Of a stretch of 64,000 nucleotides of DNA, positions 1 to 11,962 are shown in pieces. Where the stretch lies: NCBI GenBank assembly GCA_030278955.1, contig JAOANR010000001.1, forward strand, positions 23,567,635-23,631,634, written 5' to 3'. The stretch's first letter is position 1. Each line of letters starts with the position of its first letter. The stretch is from Hygrophila difformis (taxonomy: Eukaryota > Streptophyta > Magnoliopsida > Lamiales > Acanthaceae). A program made the translations under genes and the position numbers. The notes beneath the pieces are model-generated. The model saw only the letters and a program-made list of their open reading frames with translations, was not told the DNA's origin and did not search any database.

Positions 1-2542
1 TGGGAGTCTTGAATGCAGTGCGGTATGCCCATAAAGCATCATTGAGCTTACGTGACCAATCTTTGCGAGTTATCCCCACAGTGGCCTCGAGTATGTGTTT
101 GATTTCGCGGTTCGAGACCTCGACTTGACCACTGGTTTGGGGATGGTAAGGCGTGCCGATCTTGTGGAGAATCCCATTTTTGCTCATAAGATTTGCAAAT
201 GCTTTATTAACAAAATGGGTTCCTCCATCTGATATGATCACCCTGGGTACACCAAATCTATTGAAAATGTTATTTTTCAAAAATTTGACGACCTGGTTGC
301 CATCATTGGTTGGCAGTGCAACGGCCTCAACCCACTTGGAAATGTAATCGACAGCTACCAAGATGTAATGGTTCCCATCAGATGTCGGGAATGGTCCCAT
401 GAAGTCAATACCCCATACATCGAAAATCTCGAGAGTGAGAATTCCTTGTTGAGGCATCTCATCCCTCTTGGAGATATTCCCTAGTCTTTGGCATCTGTCG
501 CAAGCTTTAACAAACGCTTTGCAATCCTCGTAAATGGTAGGCCAATAAAAACCGCACTCGAGCACCTTATGGGCTGTTCGAGTGGGGCCATGGTGACCCC
601 CATATTCCGACTCATGGCATTTCTTAGCGATTTGATAAGCCTCGTGCTCAGTTACACATCGTCTAATAATTGAATCTGCACAATGCTTGAAGAGATAAGG
701 ATCTTCCCAGAAGTAGTTAACTACATCTGGGTTGAACCTCGCTTTGTGGCCCCTGCTTTGAAATGGTGGAATTATTCCGCATGCTAAAAAGTTAGCAATA
801 TCGGAAAACCACAGACAAGCTTGATCATGAAGATGCAAGGCAAACAGTTGCTCGTCCGGAAAATTCTCATTTACGGCTAGCTCATTTTTATCGTTTTCTA
901 GTCGAGACAAATGGTCAGCAGCACCATTGTCTCTGCCTTTTCTATCTTTTATTATAATGTTGAATTCTTGCAACAAGAGTACCCACCTGATTAATCGAGG
1001 TTTGGCGTCTTGTTTGCTAAACAAGTATCTCAGTGCAGAGTGATCTGTGTACACTGTGGTTTTCGTACCAATAAGATATTGTCTGAATTTATCAAATGCA
1101 AAAACCACAGCATACATCTCCTTCTCCGTGGTGGTGTAGTGAATTTGGGCCTCATTCAGGGCATGACTTGCGTAATGAATTACACAATGCTTCCCTTCCT
1201 TATGTTGCCCAAGAACTGCACCCACGGCGAGATCACTTGCATCACACATTACCTCGAAAGGCATTGACCAATCGGGTGGTTGCACTATTGGAGCAGAAAT
1301 CAACATCTCTTTGAGCGTGTCAAAGGCTTGAACACACGCTTCATTTATTACGAAAGGATTTTCTTTACAAAGCAAGTTAGTGAGCGGCTTGGCAATTTTA
1401 GAAAAGTCTTTAATGAATCTCCGGTAGAAACCGGCATGCCCTAAGAAACTCCTAACTGCTTTTATTGAATTAGGCAATGGTAGGTTTGAGATGACTGAGA
1501 CCTTAGCTCTGTCGACTTCGATACCTGCGCGCGAGATGCGGTGACCTAACACTATTCCTTCGGTGACCATGAAATGGCACTTCTCCCAGTTCAAAACTAG
1601 GTTGGTTTCCTCACATCTTTTCAAAATTTGTGCAAGATTAGTCAAACATTCATCAAAAGTATCTCCATACACAGAGAAGTCATCCATGAAAACTTCAATG
1701 CATTTTTCGATAAATTCTGAGAAAATTGACATCATGCATCTTTGAAATGTGGCAGGCGCATTACAAAGTCCAAAAGGCATGCGCCTGTACGCAAAGGTTC
1801 TATATGGGCACGTGAATGTGGTCTTGTCGTGATCCTCGCTAGCTATTACAATCTGATTATAGCCAGAGTACCCATCCAAAAAGCAATAGAACTCCCTCCC
1901 GGCCAACCTCTCCAGCATCTGATCAATGAATGGCAAGGGGAAATGGTCCTTCCTGGTAGCGGTATTGAGCTTCCGGTAGTCGATGCAAACTCTCCAACCG
2001 GTCATTGGACGCGTCGCCACTTCTTCTCCTTGCTCATTAGTCGTTACACAGATCCCCCCACGTTTCGGTACGACCTGCACTGGGCTAACCCATTTGCTAT
2101 CAGGGATAGGATAGATGATACCAGCATCTAAGAGCTTGATAACTTCTTTCCTTACCACTTCCTGCATATGGGGGTTCAGACGCCTTTGTGGTTGCCTTGA
2201 GGGCTTGTACTCCTCTTCCATTAAAATTCTGTGCATGCAAACAGAGGGGCTTATTCCTTTTATATCAGAAATGGTCCATCCGATTGCATGTACATATTTC
2301 TTTAGAATGTCTACCAGAGCTTTTTCTTTTTCTTGTGTCAGCTTGGCAGACACAATCACCGGTAATCTTTTATGTTCAGAGAGAAAGACGTATTTAAGAT
2401 GATCCGGAAGTATTTTAAGTTCAAGCTCTGGTGGGCATTCAACGGAAGGCAGTAATTTGCGAGAAATGGATGTGGGAGAGAGATCAGATTTACCTTCAGG
2501 ATCCTGTGTCAGTACAGGATCCACTTCCTCCTCAGCGGTGTT
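1..2542 (-). CDS. pol: gypsy pol: reverse transcriptase, RNase H and integrase, 3' end outside the window
   Basis: This part of the polyprotein copies element RNA into DNA and integrates it. Reading from 2542 towards 1 I meet no stop codon. The reverse transcriptase comes first, with its catalytic FMDDFSVYG box near 1672-1698. RNase H follows near 1010-1290, with CDASD and [11 protein letters not shown] motifs. The integrase has an HHCC-type finger ending in ACDRCQ near 490-520 and a core whose Asp, Asp and Glu are seen in [20 protein letters not shown] and [12 protein letters not shown]. The frame agrees with the gag-protease frame on the far side of the solo LTR, so gag and pol were one ORF before that insertion. 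The C-terminal end is outside the window. The coding seen here is well preserved, although the element as a whole is broken. Confidence 0.88.
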
Positions 2543-2845
2543 TGATAATGGCCAAAAATGACCATTATTTTCAATCCATTTCCGTGTCTTAAACGGGCAT
2601 TTGATCGCATTCCGGTCTTACATTAAGTAAGAAAGCAGTCGAATTGGACTAATTTATGCATAATTGTAAAAATAATAAGCTGGTGTGAAAAAGACATAAA
2701 TATGTAATTTTATTACATATTTATGTTAGAAAAATCCAAAAATATGAGAAAAACAAAAGGAAACAAAAAGATGGGAAAAAGATAGAAAAGCCCACAAAAA
2801 GAATATTCTCGGCCCATCTGGCCCAATCCAGCAGGCCCAGGAAGA

Positions 2846-3095
2846 CCTTTGTCGCGGAAGCCCCTTGGCGCGATGCATGGTTCCGCGACAAAGGAACACT
2901 CCGCGACCAAATGGCCCAGATGAAGAAGAGGCCAGCCAAAGCCCCTTGGCGCGATACCTTTGTCGCGATGTGCTGTTCCGCGACAAAGGTCCATTCCGCG
3001 ACCAAGATACATTTTTTAGAGACACAAGACCCAGTCGAGAAGCTTTGCCACATGCAGTGTGTTCCGCGACCAAACTTGGTGCTCCGAGACAAAGC
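2846..3095. repeat. upstream palindromic array of the solo LTR (TTCCGCGACAAA motif)
   Basis: GC-rich words TTCCGCGACAAA and their complement TTTGTCGCGGAA recur several times in both directions, spaced by ordinary sequence, just upstream of the TATA box of this LTR. The equivalent place in the related LTR (15946-16375) carries a different palindrome, AATTCGAATT. Promoter-proximal or hairpin roles are inference. Confidence 0.75.
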
Positions 3096-3164
3096 TGTGA
3101 TGTGTGTGATGTCTTGAGACACAATGGGCTCAAACCAAGGCCCATGAGCTTAGGGTTTCCCCTC

Positions 3165-3172
3165 TATAAATA
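3165..3172 (+). promoter_or_regulatory. TATA box of the solo LTR
   Basis: TATAAATA lies downstream of a tagggtttc word also found in the related LTR next to its TATA box (15866-15873). It separates the two palindromic arrays, so the first would be in U3 and the second in transcribed sequence. Confidence 0.5.
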
Positions 3173-3795
3173 TGAGGTGTTTCCTTTAAGCTAAAGGTTG
3201 GAAGAATTTTAGAAAAACTATACCTTCTTGAAGACAAGTTGGGAAGTTCAGTAGTTAGTGTAGTTTAGGGTAGTTTAGTTAGGTTTTCTTTTGTATTATT
3301 TAATTTATGCACTGTTTAGAAATAGTTACTGCACTTTGATTAGATAGCCAGTTTTATACTTTGCTTTTGTTCCAAACTTTTGTTTAAAGGTTTGTGGTAC
3401 TCAAACCATGAGTATGAACAACACCGTTTAATAAAATGGGAAAACATTCTCCATTTGTGTCCCAAAATCATGAAATGGGTCTCACACCCCATGGATCTTT
3501 ACTGTTTTCATTTTCCTTGGGTCATTTGACCCTTGTTTTTGCACTTTAATGTCGCTGCTTGGTGACTTTTTCTTGGGATAATGTTGCATGCTTATGGATG
3601 ATCAAGCTTAGATTAGGGTTTCTCAAGTTTTAAGTTTGCTTTATTTCTATTTTGTTCAAGCATGTTCTAGCTAGATTCAAATTCTGTTTTGCTATTTTAA
3701 GCTTAGTTTAGCTTTTGAATCTGAAATGGGTGAGATCACACATAATGCATGCCACTGTTCCATTTTACTTTTCTGACATGTGTCCTGGACACACC

Positions 3796-4266
3796 TTTGT
3801 CGCGGAATAACTCTTGTCGCGGAACCACGTTCCGCGACAAAATGGTGCTTTGGCGACAAAGGTGCCAAAGGACATTTGTTGGCCATTATTTTAAAACCCT
3901 TGGTCGCGAAACACCCCTTGGCGCGGAACCACGTTCCGCGACAAAATCTTGATTAGCGACCAAGGACCCAAACACTTGTGATTTTATTCTGGAAGGGCTT
4001 TGTCGCGAAGCAACCTTGTCGCGGAACCACGTTCCGCGCCAAAATCTCTTGTTCCGCGACAAGAATTATGCCTTGTCCAACTTTCTACCTTTTTGTCGCT
4101 ATGCCCTTGTCGCGGAACCACGTTCCGCGACAAAAATTTTCTTTACTTAGCGACAAAACAAGCCCTAAACTTTCAAAATTCCATTTCTTTTATTTCCCAC
4201 CCCTTTGTCGCGAAATCTTTGTCGCGGAGCCATGCTCCGCGACACAAACCCTGTATCGCGACAAGG
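3796..4266. repeat. downstream palindromic array of the solo LTR
   Basis: Near-perfect hairpin units with arms GTCGCGGAAC and GTTCCGCGAC around a short CAC loop occur near 3813, 3912, 4016, 4108 and 4220, with mutated versions of the same arms. Units are irregularly spaced at roughly 90-110 bases. The same motif fills the upstream array, whereas the related LTR has AATTCGAATT at both places. Confidence 0.8.
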
Positions 4267-7084
4267 TGGCGCCTTTTGCCAAGCTTTCACTCTTCATCTC
4301 ACCCCATTAATTAATTGAACCTTTATATTAATATTTTGAGGTTGAAATCCAATGATCTCAACCCATGATTAAATTGATATAAAGAACTTTGTTCAATTTC
4401 CCATTAAAAGATTCTTCTACAAATGATTAAACTCTAATGATCTAAGTATATAATCCGGACTGTAATTAATTAATTAATTATGGAATGAGTGATTATTTAG
4501 ACATGGAGGGTAATTGTGGATTCATGTCCATACCTCGCATGAGAAACCAATGTCTCTCATGCAAGATGACCCAAAAACATTTTCTTTTATTTTATTCTGT
4601 CTTTTCCGTGATGTGTGAAGCAGCTAGTAAGAGATATAACAGACTAATGTTGGCGGGTATTCCCACACGGATAACTAGCTCGTGGTCTGTATATTAATTA
4701 TTAGAATGTTATTTTGCATGGTCTGGATAATGGTCGGTCGAAGCCTTGGCGGTTCGTCCATCCGGGATTATAATAGCTGCTCAGCTGACTCCTACCCGGA
4801 TACAGTTTTCTTTTCTTTATCTTAATTTCAAACCTGAATTTTGAGCTGTAATAGTATCAAATGATGTCGATCAACATTGCTTGAATAGTATTACAGCAAG
4901 GAAACATGTAGGTTTTTCTCTCGTTTCACAGATAGTAGGAGTCTTGATAATAGCGATCACTGTTGTTAAGATTATTCTGCTATCTAAAATCTTTCCATCT
5001 GGAATAATTGGGAACTGGATAGCAGATGTTTGCAGTCCAGATCACCCCAGTTGTTTCTGGCACTCTCTTTAGCCAAAATTCTTCTCATCTCCGGCTATTT
5101 CGTCTCTGTGTATCAACTTCTGTCTAAACCCACCTTATATTTTGGGTTATTTAATTTTACACTTCCTTATAAATTTATGCATGATATTATTATGTAGATA
5201 GTGTGGTCGATATTATTTTGGGATCCTTCCCTTGGACATAGAAGTCTTGATTTAAATCAGATGTTTCATAATAAATTTCCAACAAAAATTCATTTATAAA
5301 TCCGGATCTGAGTAAGGGATAAATTCGACAGTTATGACTAATTCATATCCGACTGGGGGTTGATTTTGGGAAATTAGAAGCAGAGTCAGCGATTAGGTCT
5401 CACCTAGACTGAAAGGATCTGTGTTTTAATTGAGAGTCTAGTACCTGATAGGGAATGATTTTCGGATTTATTATTTCCAAAATTGCTGTTTGTTGAAAAT
5501 CTTGTATTAAATATTGCACTGGGTCAGATTCCACTTGGATTCCGACAAGGTGTGATAGATAACACTAGAGGAACAACATTCGGGCCTTGGTTATTTTCTA
5601 AGGTAGGGTTGAGTATTCTTTCAACTGCTATCTTCTTCTGCCAAAGCCTATTTTTGAGTCCTGAGTGAGTGCATCCGGAACGAACTAATTTATTAGTTCG
5701 TTTCATTAGTTTGTATCTCATAACCACCCGACGAGAAGTGAACACTGCGAGCGGTTCACCGAGAATAGGGAATTCTTGATCCACATCCGGTCATTCTGAC
5801 TGGGGGCTTTCTTTTACTACCAGGGTCAGACTTTCAAAAAACCTCCGAGTGATAGGATTTTAAATGCTTTCTTTACCGCTTTCTTTCACCGCTTTCTTTT
5901 AAATGCTTTCGTTAGAGGTCACTCGGTTGTATTGAGAGTTGTGTAACTGCTACTAGGACTGATAGTTAAGGGATAGTTCAGGGCTTGATTAGAATCTTTG
6001 GGTGTGACATGGGGGAATGATAACAGTACTTGGCATCTCAATAAATGATTTGTCAGGTGTTGCTTGTCCACCACAGATAAATGACATACCTCTGCGCAGG
6101 GGCAGTTATATATCTGTGGTATCTTAGATTTTGTTGTCTTAAGGCATGTAAATCCTTACTGTAAGTACCTGTCTGTTAAAGGGAACATAGTATAGGAAGC
6201 ATGAGAGTTAGCTAACTGATGAATTATCCCAAACAAAGATCTGTGTATTAAAATGGAAGTTTAACTGTGTTTCATCTGAATCTTGTCCAATTTTTATTCT
6301 TTTCTCCCTGTCCCTTCTGTCTCATTTTAAATCTGCTTTCTTAGATAATTTTAATCGCTTTCTTAGAATAATTCTATTGCTTTCTTAGATTAAATTTAAT
6401 TCGCTTTCTAGAATACTTTTATCTGCTTTATTTTAATTGCTTTCTTAATCTGATTAAATTTCTGTCAAGTAGTTGTTAGTCAAATCACACACTTGATTCG
6501 AGTAACCGAATGGAAAATCTTAGTAAATGACGTGGGACCTGCTTCTATCGCACATCCTCCAGTGAACGATCCGGTCTTACTATAAATTACTGCAATTTTT
6601 GACACCGTGCGCTTTCGGGAGCACAGTTTCTTAACTACGAGCAATGAAAACATGACTACGTATAATTATATCCCTAATCACAACACCGCCATCATAAATT
6701 GGTTTCATTAAATAAAACCTAAACCAGGATCACGACTTTTCAGAAAATACTCATGTAGTGGGAATTAGTCAAAAGTTTCATGGCGGGAAATCTTATGGCA
6801 AGAATTGATGAGAAGTATCATGGCATATTTGCCGGGGATCCTCAGTGTGACAGGCTGAAGGTCAACCTATCTCGGCTATGCCATGAGATTTGTCAGCATT
6901 TCATGACAGAGAGGACCACAACACCATTTGAAACCAAAGCACCATACTTGAGTAATAAAAAGAATAATAATCTTGATATATCCCTAAACCCTTTCCCGTA
7001 AATCATAACTCTATTCACTTAATAAATCTAACCTGGTATAATTTTAGCAAAAGCTCGAGTTAACGAAACTTGTCAAAAGTTTCA

Positions 7085-8777
7085 GTGCTATCCTCTTCCT
7101 CCGGGATGAACTCAACTCCATCGAATTCTTCAAGGTCCCCAGAGATAGGGTCCTGGAAGTGGACAGCGTTGCAGCTCCTTGGTTGCTCCGCACCTTCAGG
7201 CTTCAGTACCTGTTTTGAAACTTTGTTTGGCTCATCAGTCACAGAGTTTATGCTCTCATCCTTACTCCTACTTTCTATTACATCAAATATGGAACAAGAT
7301 CCCTCATTCGGAAACTTCTGCAGTTGTTCCATGTCAAAGGTGATTTCTTTGTCATCGACCCTCAATGTGACTCTTCCAGATTTGGCGTCGATCAGTGCAC
7401 CGCCAGTGGCCAGAAACGGGCGTCCCAGGATAAGTGGCATTTCAGAGTCCTCTTCGATGTCGAGGATAATGAAGTCAACCGGGAAAAGAACTTGACCGGT
7501 TTTGACTACCACATCCTTGAGGATTCCTACGGGCTTTGTGATTGATCTGTCTGCAAGCTGCAGCTTCATCTTTACTGGTTCAATCTCCCCGAGCCTTAGG
7601 CGAATTGCCATGGCTAAGGGCATCACATTGATGCTGGATCCTAGATCACATAACCCCATGCTCACTTTGGCCTTCCCAATCTGTACTGGTAGCGTGCAAC
7701 ATCCAGGGTCTTCTTTCTTTTCGGGCAGTTTCTTCTGAACTATGGCACTGCATGTGCTGTTGAGAACAATCACCTCCTCCTGCTCTACCTGCCTTTTCCC
7801 TGAAATCAATTCTTTCAAGAACTTAGCATAGGTGGCCATTTCTGAAATCATTTCCACGAGAGGAATGGTTATCTCTACAGATCTTAACCGTTCTAGAAAT
7901 TTCTTGAATTTAAGGTCATGTTCCTTATTTTTAAGACGTGCTGGGTATGGCACCCTTGGCATGTACTTATTATTGTTTGTTTTTGGTGGTAAAGAGAAGG
8001 AAGTTGTACCTTCAACCCTACCCTTTTCAGCTCCCTTTGCAGCTTCAGCCTGCGAAATAGCTGTTTCTGATTTGTCCTCGACCAGTCCAATACCGTCTCC
8101 TCCTTCAATCCTTTCATTTTCTTTTTCACCCTCCACTGGATCCTTTTCCTCCTCGGCCGTCTCTTTTCCATGTCCAACAATTCCTTTTAGAGTCTTGCCT
8201 CCCCGCAATGTGATTGCTTTACACTGCGGGTTAGCTTCAGTACTGCTTGGAAGTGTTCCTTTCCCCCTGTTCTGTAGTTCCTTGGCCAATTGGGTGACTT
8301 GCGTCTCCACATTCTTGATTGATGACTGCAGTTGTTGGTTTATATCCTTCTGGTTGGCTATAAACTCAGTCATCAGATTCTCCAGACGAGATGGTGGCCT
8401 TTGGTTATATTGTTGATTCTGATCAGGTTGGGATTGGAAATTCTGGAAATTCTGGCCTTGGTTCTGATTAGGCCTTTGTTGGATTTGAGGTTGGAAATTC
8501 TGATTCTGATTTTGAAAGTTCTGCACTCTTTGCTGGACGAATCCTTGATTCTGAGGCCTGAAGCTTTGCTGTGGGTTTTGATTTGCAAACTGGTTGGGCT
8601 GGTTTGGCTGCAACAAATGCGCATTAAGTGCATTGTTGTTGGAATAGGAGAGATTGGGATGGCGATTTTGGTAGTTCCCGGCATAATTACAACTCTCGGT
8701 AGCTATCTGTTGGCATGTATCAGTTGGATGAGATCCCTGACACAGTCCACAGACAACTCCCGATTGCTGTGTTTGAA
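7085..8777 (-). pseudogene. gag: duplicated C-terminal gag-protease segment (second copy)
   Basis: This segment repeats, with only scattered differences, the region 8856-10527 of the upstream gag-protease ORF, at an offset of 1750 bases. It covers the end of the N/Q-rich part of gag and the whole aspartic protease, including the active-site DLGSS and the LGRPFL strand motif. The open frame seen from a Met at 8616 runs through the right end of the solo LTR to a stop at 7060. It is in a different frame from the full-length copy, so translation from the real gag start would not read through without a shift. Before the solo LTR inserted, this copy was the one joined in frame to pol. An extra protease copy of this kind is not a normal feature of the family. 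Confidence 0.85.
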
Positions 8778-11700
8778 CTCAACTCCATCGAATTCTTCAA
8801 GGTCCCCAGACAACTCCCTGACACAGTCGACATCAGTTGATACTCTTCCTCCGGGATGAACTCAACTCCATCGAATTCTTCAAGGTCCCCAGAGATAGGG
8901 TCCTCGAAGTGGACAGCGTTGCAGCTCCTTGGTTGCTCCGCACCTTCAGGCTTCAGTACCTGTTTTGAAACTTTGTTTGGCTCATCAGTCACAGAGTTTA
9001 TGCTCTCATCCTCACTCCTACTTTCTATTACATCAAATATGGAACAAGATCCCTCATTCGGAAACTTCTGCAGCTGTTCCATGTCAAAGGTGATTTCTTT
9101 GTCATCGACCCTCAATGTGACTCTTCCAGATTTGGCGTCGATCAGTGCACCGCCAGTGGCCAGAAACGGGCGTCCCAGGATAAGTGGCATTTCAGAGTCC
9201 TCTTCGATGTCGAGGATAATGAAGTCAACCGGGAAAAGAACTTGACCGGTTTTGACTACCACATCCTTGAGGATTTCTACGGGCTTTGTGATTGATCTGT
9301 CTGCAAGCTGCAGCTTCATCTTTACTGGTTCAATCTCCCCGAGCCTTAGGCGAATTTCCATGGCTAAGGGCATCAGATTGATGCTGGATCCTAGATCACA
9401 TAACCCCATGCTCACTTTGGCCTTCCCAATCTGTACTGGTAGCGTGCAACATCCAGGGTCTTCTTTCTTTTCGGGCAGTTTCTTCTGAACTATGGCACTG
9501 CATGTGCTGTTGAGAACAATCACCTCCTCCTGCTCTACCTGCCTTTTCCCTGAAATCAATTCTTTCAAGAACTTAGCATAGGTGGGCATTTCTGAAATCA
9601 TTTCCACGAGAGGAATGGTTATCTCTACAGATCTTAACCGTTCTAGAAATTTCTTGAATTTAAGGTCATGTTCCTTATTTTTAAGACGTGCTGGGTATGG
9701 CACCCTTGGCATGTACTTATTATTGTTTGTTTTTGGTGGTAAAGAGAAGGAAGTTGTACCTTCAACCCTACCCTTTTCAGCTCCCTTTGCAGCTTCAGCC
9801 TGCGAAATAGCTGTTTCTGATTTTTCCTCGACCAGTCCAATACCGTCTCCTCCTTCAATCCTTTCATTTTCTTTTTCACCCTCCATTGGATCCTTTTCCT
9901 CCTCGGCTGTCTCTTTTCCATGTCCAACAATTCCTTTTAGAGTCTTGCCTCCCCGCAATGTGATTGCTTTACACTGCGGGTTAGCTTCAGTACTGCTTGG
10001 AAGTGTTCCTTTCCCCCTGTTCTGTAGTTCCTTGGCCAATTGGGTGACTTGCGTCTCCACATTCTTGATTGATGACTGCAGTTGTTGGTTTATATCCTTC
10101 TGGTTGGCTATAAACTCAGTCATCAGATTCTCCAGACGAGATGGTGGCCTTTGGTTATATTGTTGATTCTGATCAGGTTGGGATTGGAAATTCTGGAAAT
10201 TCTGGCCTTGGTTCTGATTAGGCCTTTGTTGGATTTGAGGTTGGAAATTCTGATTCTGATTTTGAAAGTTCTGCACTCTTTGCTGGACGAATCCTTGATT
10301 CTGAGGTCTGAAGCTTTGCTGTGGGTTTTGATTTGCAAACTGGTTGGGCTGGTTTGGCTGCAACAAATGCGCATTAAGTGCATTGTTGTTGGAATAGGAG
10401 AGATTGGGATGGCGATTTTGGTAGTTCCCGGCATAATTACAACTCTCGGTAGCTATCTGTTGGCATGTATCAGTTGGATGAGATCCCTGACACAGTCCAC
10501 AGACAACTCCCGATTGTTGTGTTTGAACTTGGTCTGATGAGGTTCCTGCCTGAGAAGCGTCTATTCCCTTCCCTTTTTCCTGGCCCAGCTGTATTGCAGC
10601 TACCTGTTCTTGCAATTTTTCAAAATCTGTCTTCCCTTCACTTACAGCAAAGACTTTTCTAGGAGGATCCTCCTTCCTATCATCTGTGTTTAGGATGGAT
10701 CTGTTGACAGACATTGTCTCAATCTTCTCCCAAGCTTGGTCCATAGGCAAGTGGAGTAAATGTCGTCTGCCAGCAGCGTCTAACATTGTTCTCCATGGAT
10801 GGGTGAGTCCTCCGTAGAATTTCCTCAATTGCTCCCATGGTGCGTACCCGTGTTGGGGGCATCGCCTGATGAGGCCCAAGAATCTTTCTTTCGCATCATA
10901 TAATGATTCGTCTGGCTTCATTTTAAAATCTCCAATCTTAGCTCGTCCTTCCTCAATCTTTGATTCTGGAAAATATTTCAGCAAAAAGCTCCTTACCAAG
11001 TCTGCCCAAGTGCTCCTCTGATTGATAGGCAATGACTTATACCAGTCCCTGGCACCACTATATAAAGAGAATGGAAACAACATAAGCCTAATAGCATCAG
11101 GAGAGACTCCCTGATTTTTGATCGTGTCGCAGAGCTCCAGGAAGGTCTGGAGATGATCATGAGGGTCCTCATGATTTGCACCGCAGAACTGATTGTTTTG
11201 CACCAAATTAATGAGTGCCGGTTTGAGCTCGAAATTACGTGCGGGAAAGTGTGCTCTCCCAGGTCCATCCAGATAGGGCTCTACTATTGGTTGCATGAAG
11301 TCTGCTGCTGCTTGCTGCTGTTGTTGATTTCCTTGTTCAGCTTGGTTCTGGTACTGTTGGTGGTAGTTGGGAAATTGCTGGAAGTTATGTGGATCTTGTG
11401 GGTTGTTCTGAAACTGACCTGGATTGAAAGCTTGGTTTTGGTATTGTTGGTTTGGTATGTTTTGATTTTGGTGAAATTGGTTTAAGGGTGGTGGTGGTTG
11501 TTGGTGGAATTGCTGGTATTGTTGCTGATTGGGATTTGGTAGATTCTCCTCTTCGTTGGCACGATTAGGATGTTCTACCATTCCTCCGTCAGCTCCATTA
11601 CCAGGGTTATTTGGTGGTTGGTCTATGGGTAAGATCGGGGGAATGTTCTGGTTATCTGCCATGTCTGATAGATCGCTGCTTGATGTTTCGGGTGAAGTGC

Positions 11701-11815
11701 GGGTCCGACGCTCCTGCTCTTTCCGTCTTCTGGCTTCTGCCCTCAGTTGGCGAGCGGTCCTTTCTATTTCTAGATCGAACGGTAGCTCCGGTAATGTGTT
11801 CCTCCTCCGTTGCAT
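8720..11815 (-). CDS. gag: Athila-type gag-protease, full N-terminal copy
   Basis: The 1031-residue ORF starts at the first Met after the primer site and leader. An N/Q/P-rich linker (about residues 70-180) precedes the capsid-like retrotransposon gag domain (about 190-400), which would assemble the particle. A short knuckle, CGLCQGSHPTDTC (C-x2-C-x3-H-x4-C), lies near residue 450, followed by a second N/Q-rich stretch. The aspartic protease follows, with DLGSS near residue 805 and LGRPFL about 80 residues further on; it would cleave the polyprotein. The last 40 or so residues (from about 8850 down) are not gag: they come from the patchwork junction, so this copy ends prematurely and is out of frame with pol. 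Gag itself looks intact. Confidence 0.88.
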   Translation of the reverse strand: MQRRRNTLPELPFDLEIERTARQLRAEARRRKEQERRTRTSPETSSSDLSDMADNQNIPPILPIDQPPNNPGNGADGGMVEHPNRANEEENLPNPNQQQYQQFHQQPPPPLNQFHQNQNIPNQQYQNQAFNPGQFQNNPQDPHNFQQFPNYHQQYQNQAEQGNQQQQQAAADFMQPIVEPYLDGPGRAHFPARNFELKPALINLVQNNQFCGANHEDPHDHLQTFLELCDTIKNQGVSPDAIRLMLFPFSLYSGARDWYKSLPINQRSTWADLVRSFLLKYFPESKIEEGRAKIGDFKMKPDESLYDAKERFLGLIRRCPQHGYAPWEQLRKFYGGLTHPWRTMLDAAGRRHLLHLPMDQAWEKIETMSVNRSILNTDDRKEDPPRKVFAVSEGKTDFEKLQEQVAAIQLGQEKGKGIDASQAGTSSDQVQTQQSGVVCGLCQGSHPTDTCQQIATESCNYAGNYQNRHPNLSYSNNNALNAHLLQPNQPNQFANQNPQQSFRPQNQGFVQQRVQNFQNQNQNFQPQIQQRPNQNQGQNFQNFQSQPDQNQQYNQRPPSRLENLMTEFIANQKDINQQLQSSIKNVETQVTQLAKELQNRGKGTLPSSTEANPQCKAITLRGGKTLKGIVGHGKETAEEEKDPMEGEKENERIEGGDGIGLVEEKSETAISQAEAAKGAEKGRVEGTTSFSLPPKTNNNKYMPRVPYPARLKNKEHDLKFKKFLERLRSVEITIPLVEMISEMPTYAKFLKELISGKRQVEQEEVIVLNSTCSAIVQKKLPEKKEDPGCCTLPVQIGKAKVSMGLCDLGSSINLMPLAMEIRLRLGEIEPVKMKLQLADRSITKPVEILKDVVVKTGQVLFPVDFIILDIEEDSEMPLILGRPFLATGGALIDAKSGRVTLRVDDKEITFDMEQLQKFPNEGSCSIFDVIESRSEDESINSVTDEPNKVSKQVLKPEGAEQPRSCNAVHFEDPISGDLEEFDGVEFIPEEEYQLMSTVSGSCLGTLKNSMELSSNTAIGSCLWTVSGISSN
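8778..8850. repeat. patchwork junction between the two gag-protease copies
   Basis: The roughly 70 bases joining the tandem copies are built of pieces found elsewhere in the element: an actcaactccatcgaattc piece matching 8858 and 7108, a ccctgacacagtc piece matching the region near 8740 and 10486, and 19 bases (8826-8844) identical to 14094-14112 inside the 5' LTR. This looks like repeated template switching during reverse transcription. Confidence 0.7.
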
Positions 11816-11944
11816 AAGCAGTTGGTATCAAGATTTTGACAGTACCTGCACAATCCCCAAGTTAGTGATGGTTTGATAGTATATACAAAAACTATCTATG
11901 AGTAAATCAGGAGTGTAATTCTCCTAGTAAACGGCGCTGCATCC

Positions 11945-11962
11945 TCCCCGGCAACGGCGCCA
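11945..11962 (-). other. primer binding site for tRNA-Asp
   Basis: On the plus strand the 18 bases tccccggcaacggcgcca equal the 3' end, with CCA, of plant tRNA-Asp. On the element's own strand they directly follow the CA end of the 5' LTR. This fixes the LTR boundary and the direction of the element, and tRNA-Asp priming fits Athila. Confidence 0.92.

Larger units (their letters stand above)
2543..7084 (+). mobile_element. solo LTR of a related Athila-type element, antisense to its host element
   Basis: This 4.54-kb block starts TGATAATGGCC and ends GTCAAAAGTTTCA. Both ends, and many internal stretches, match the reverse complement of the 5' LTR at 11963-16696, for example the segment with gtgcgctttcgggagcacag near 6606-6626 against 12339-12358. 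Flanks are gtgtt (2538-2542) and gtgct (7085-7089), a 5-bp target duplication with one mismatch. Gag-protease on one side and pol on the other lie in compatible frames, as expected if the block landed inside a gag-pol ORF and its internal region was then lost by LTR-LTR recombination. Internal parts differ from the other LTR, most strikingly in the palindromic arrays. A short gag extension reads into the LTR and stops at 7060. Confidence 0.88.

Noticed and set aside
7070..8416. Several plus-strand open frames of up to 194 codons, repeated at 8856-10166
   Set aside because: They are antisense to gag-protease and appear twice only because that region is duplicated.
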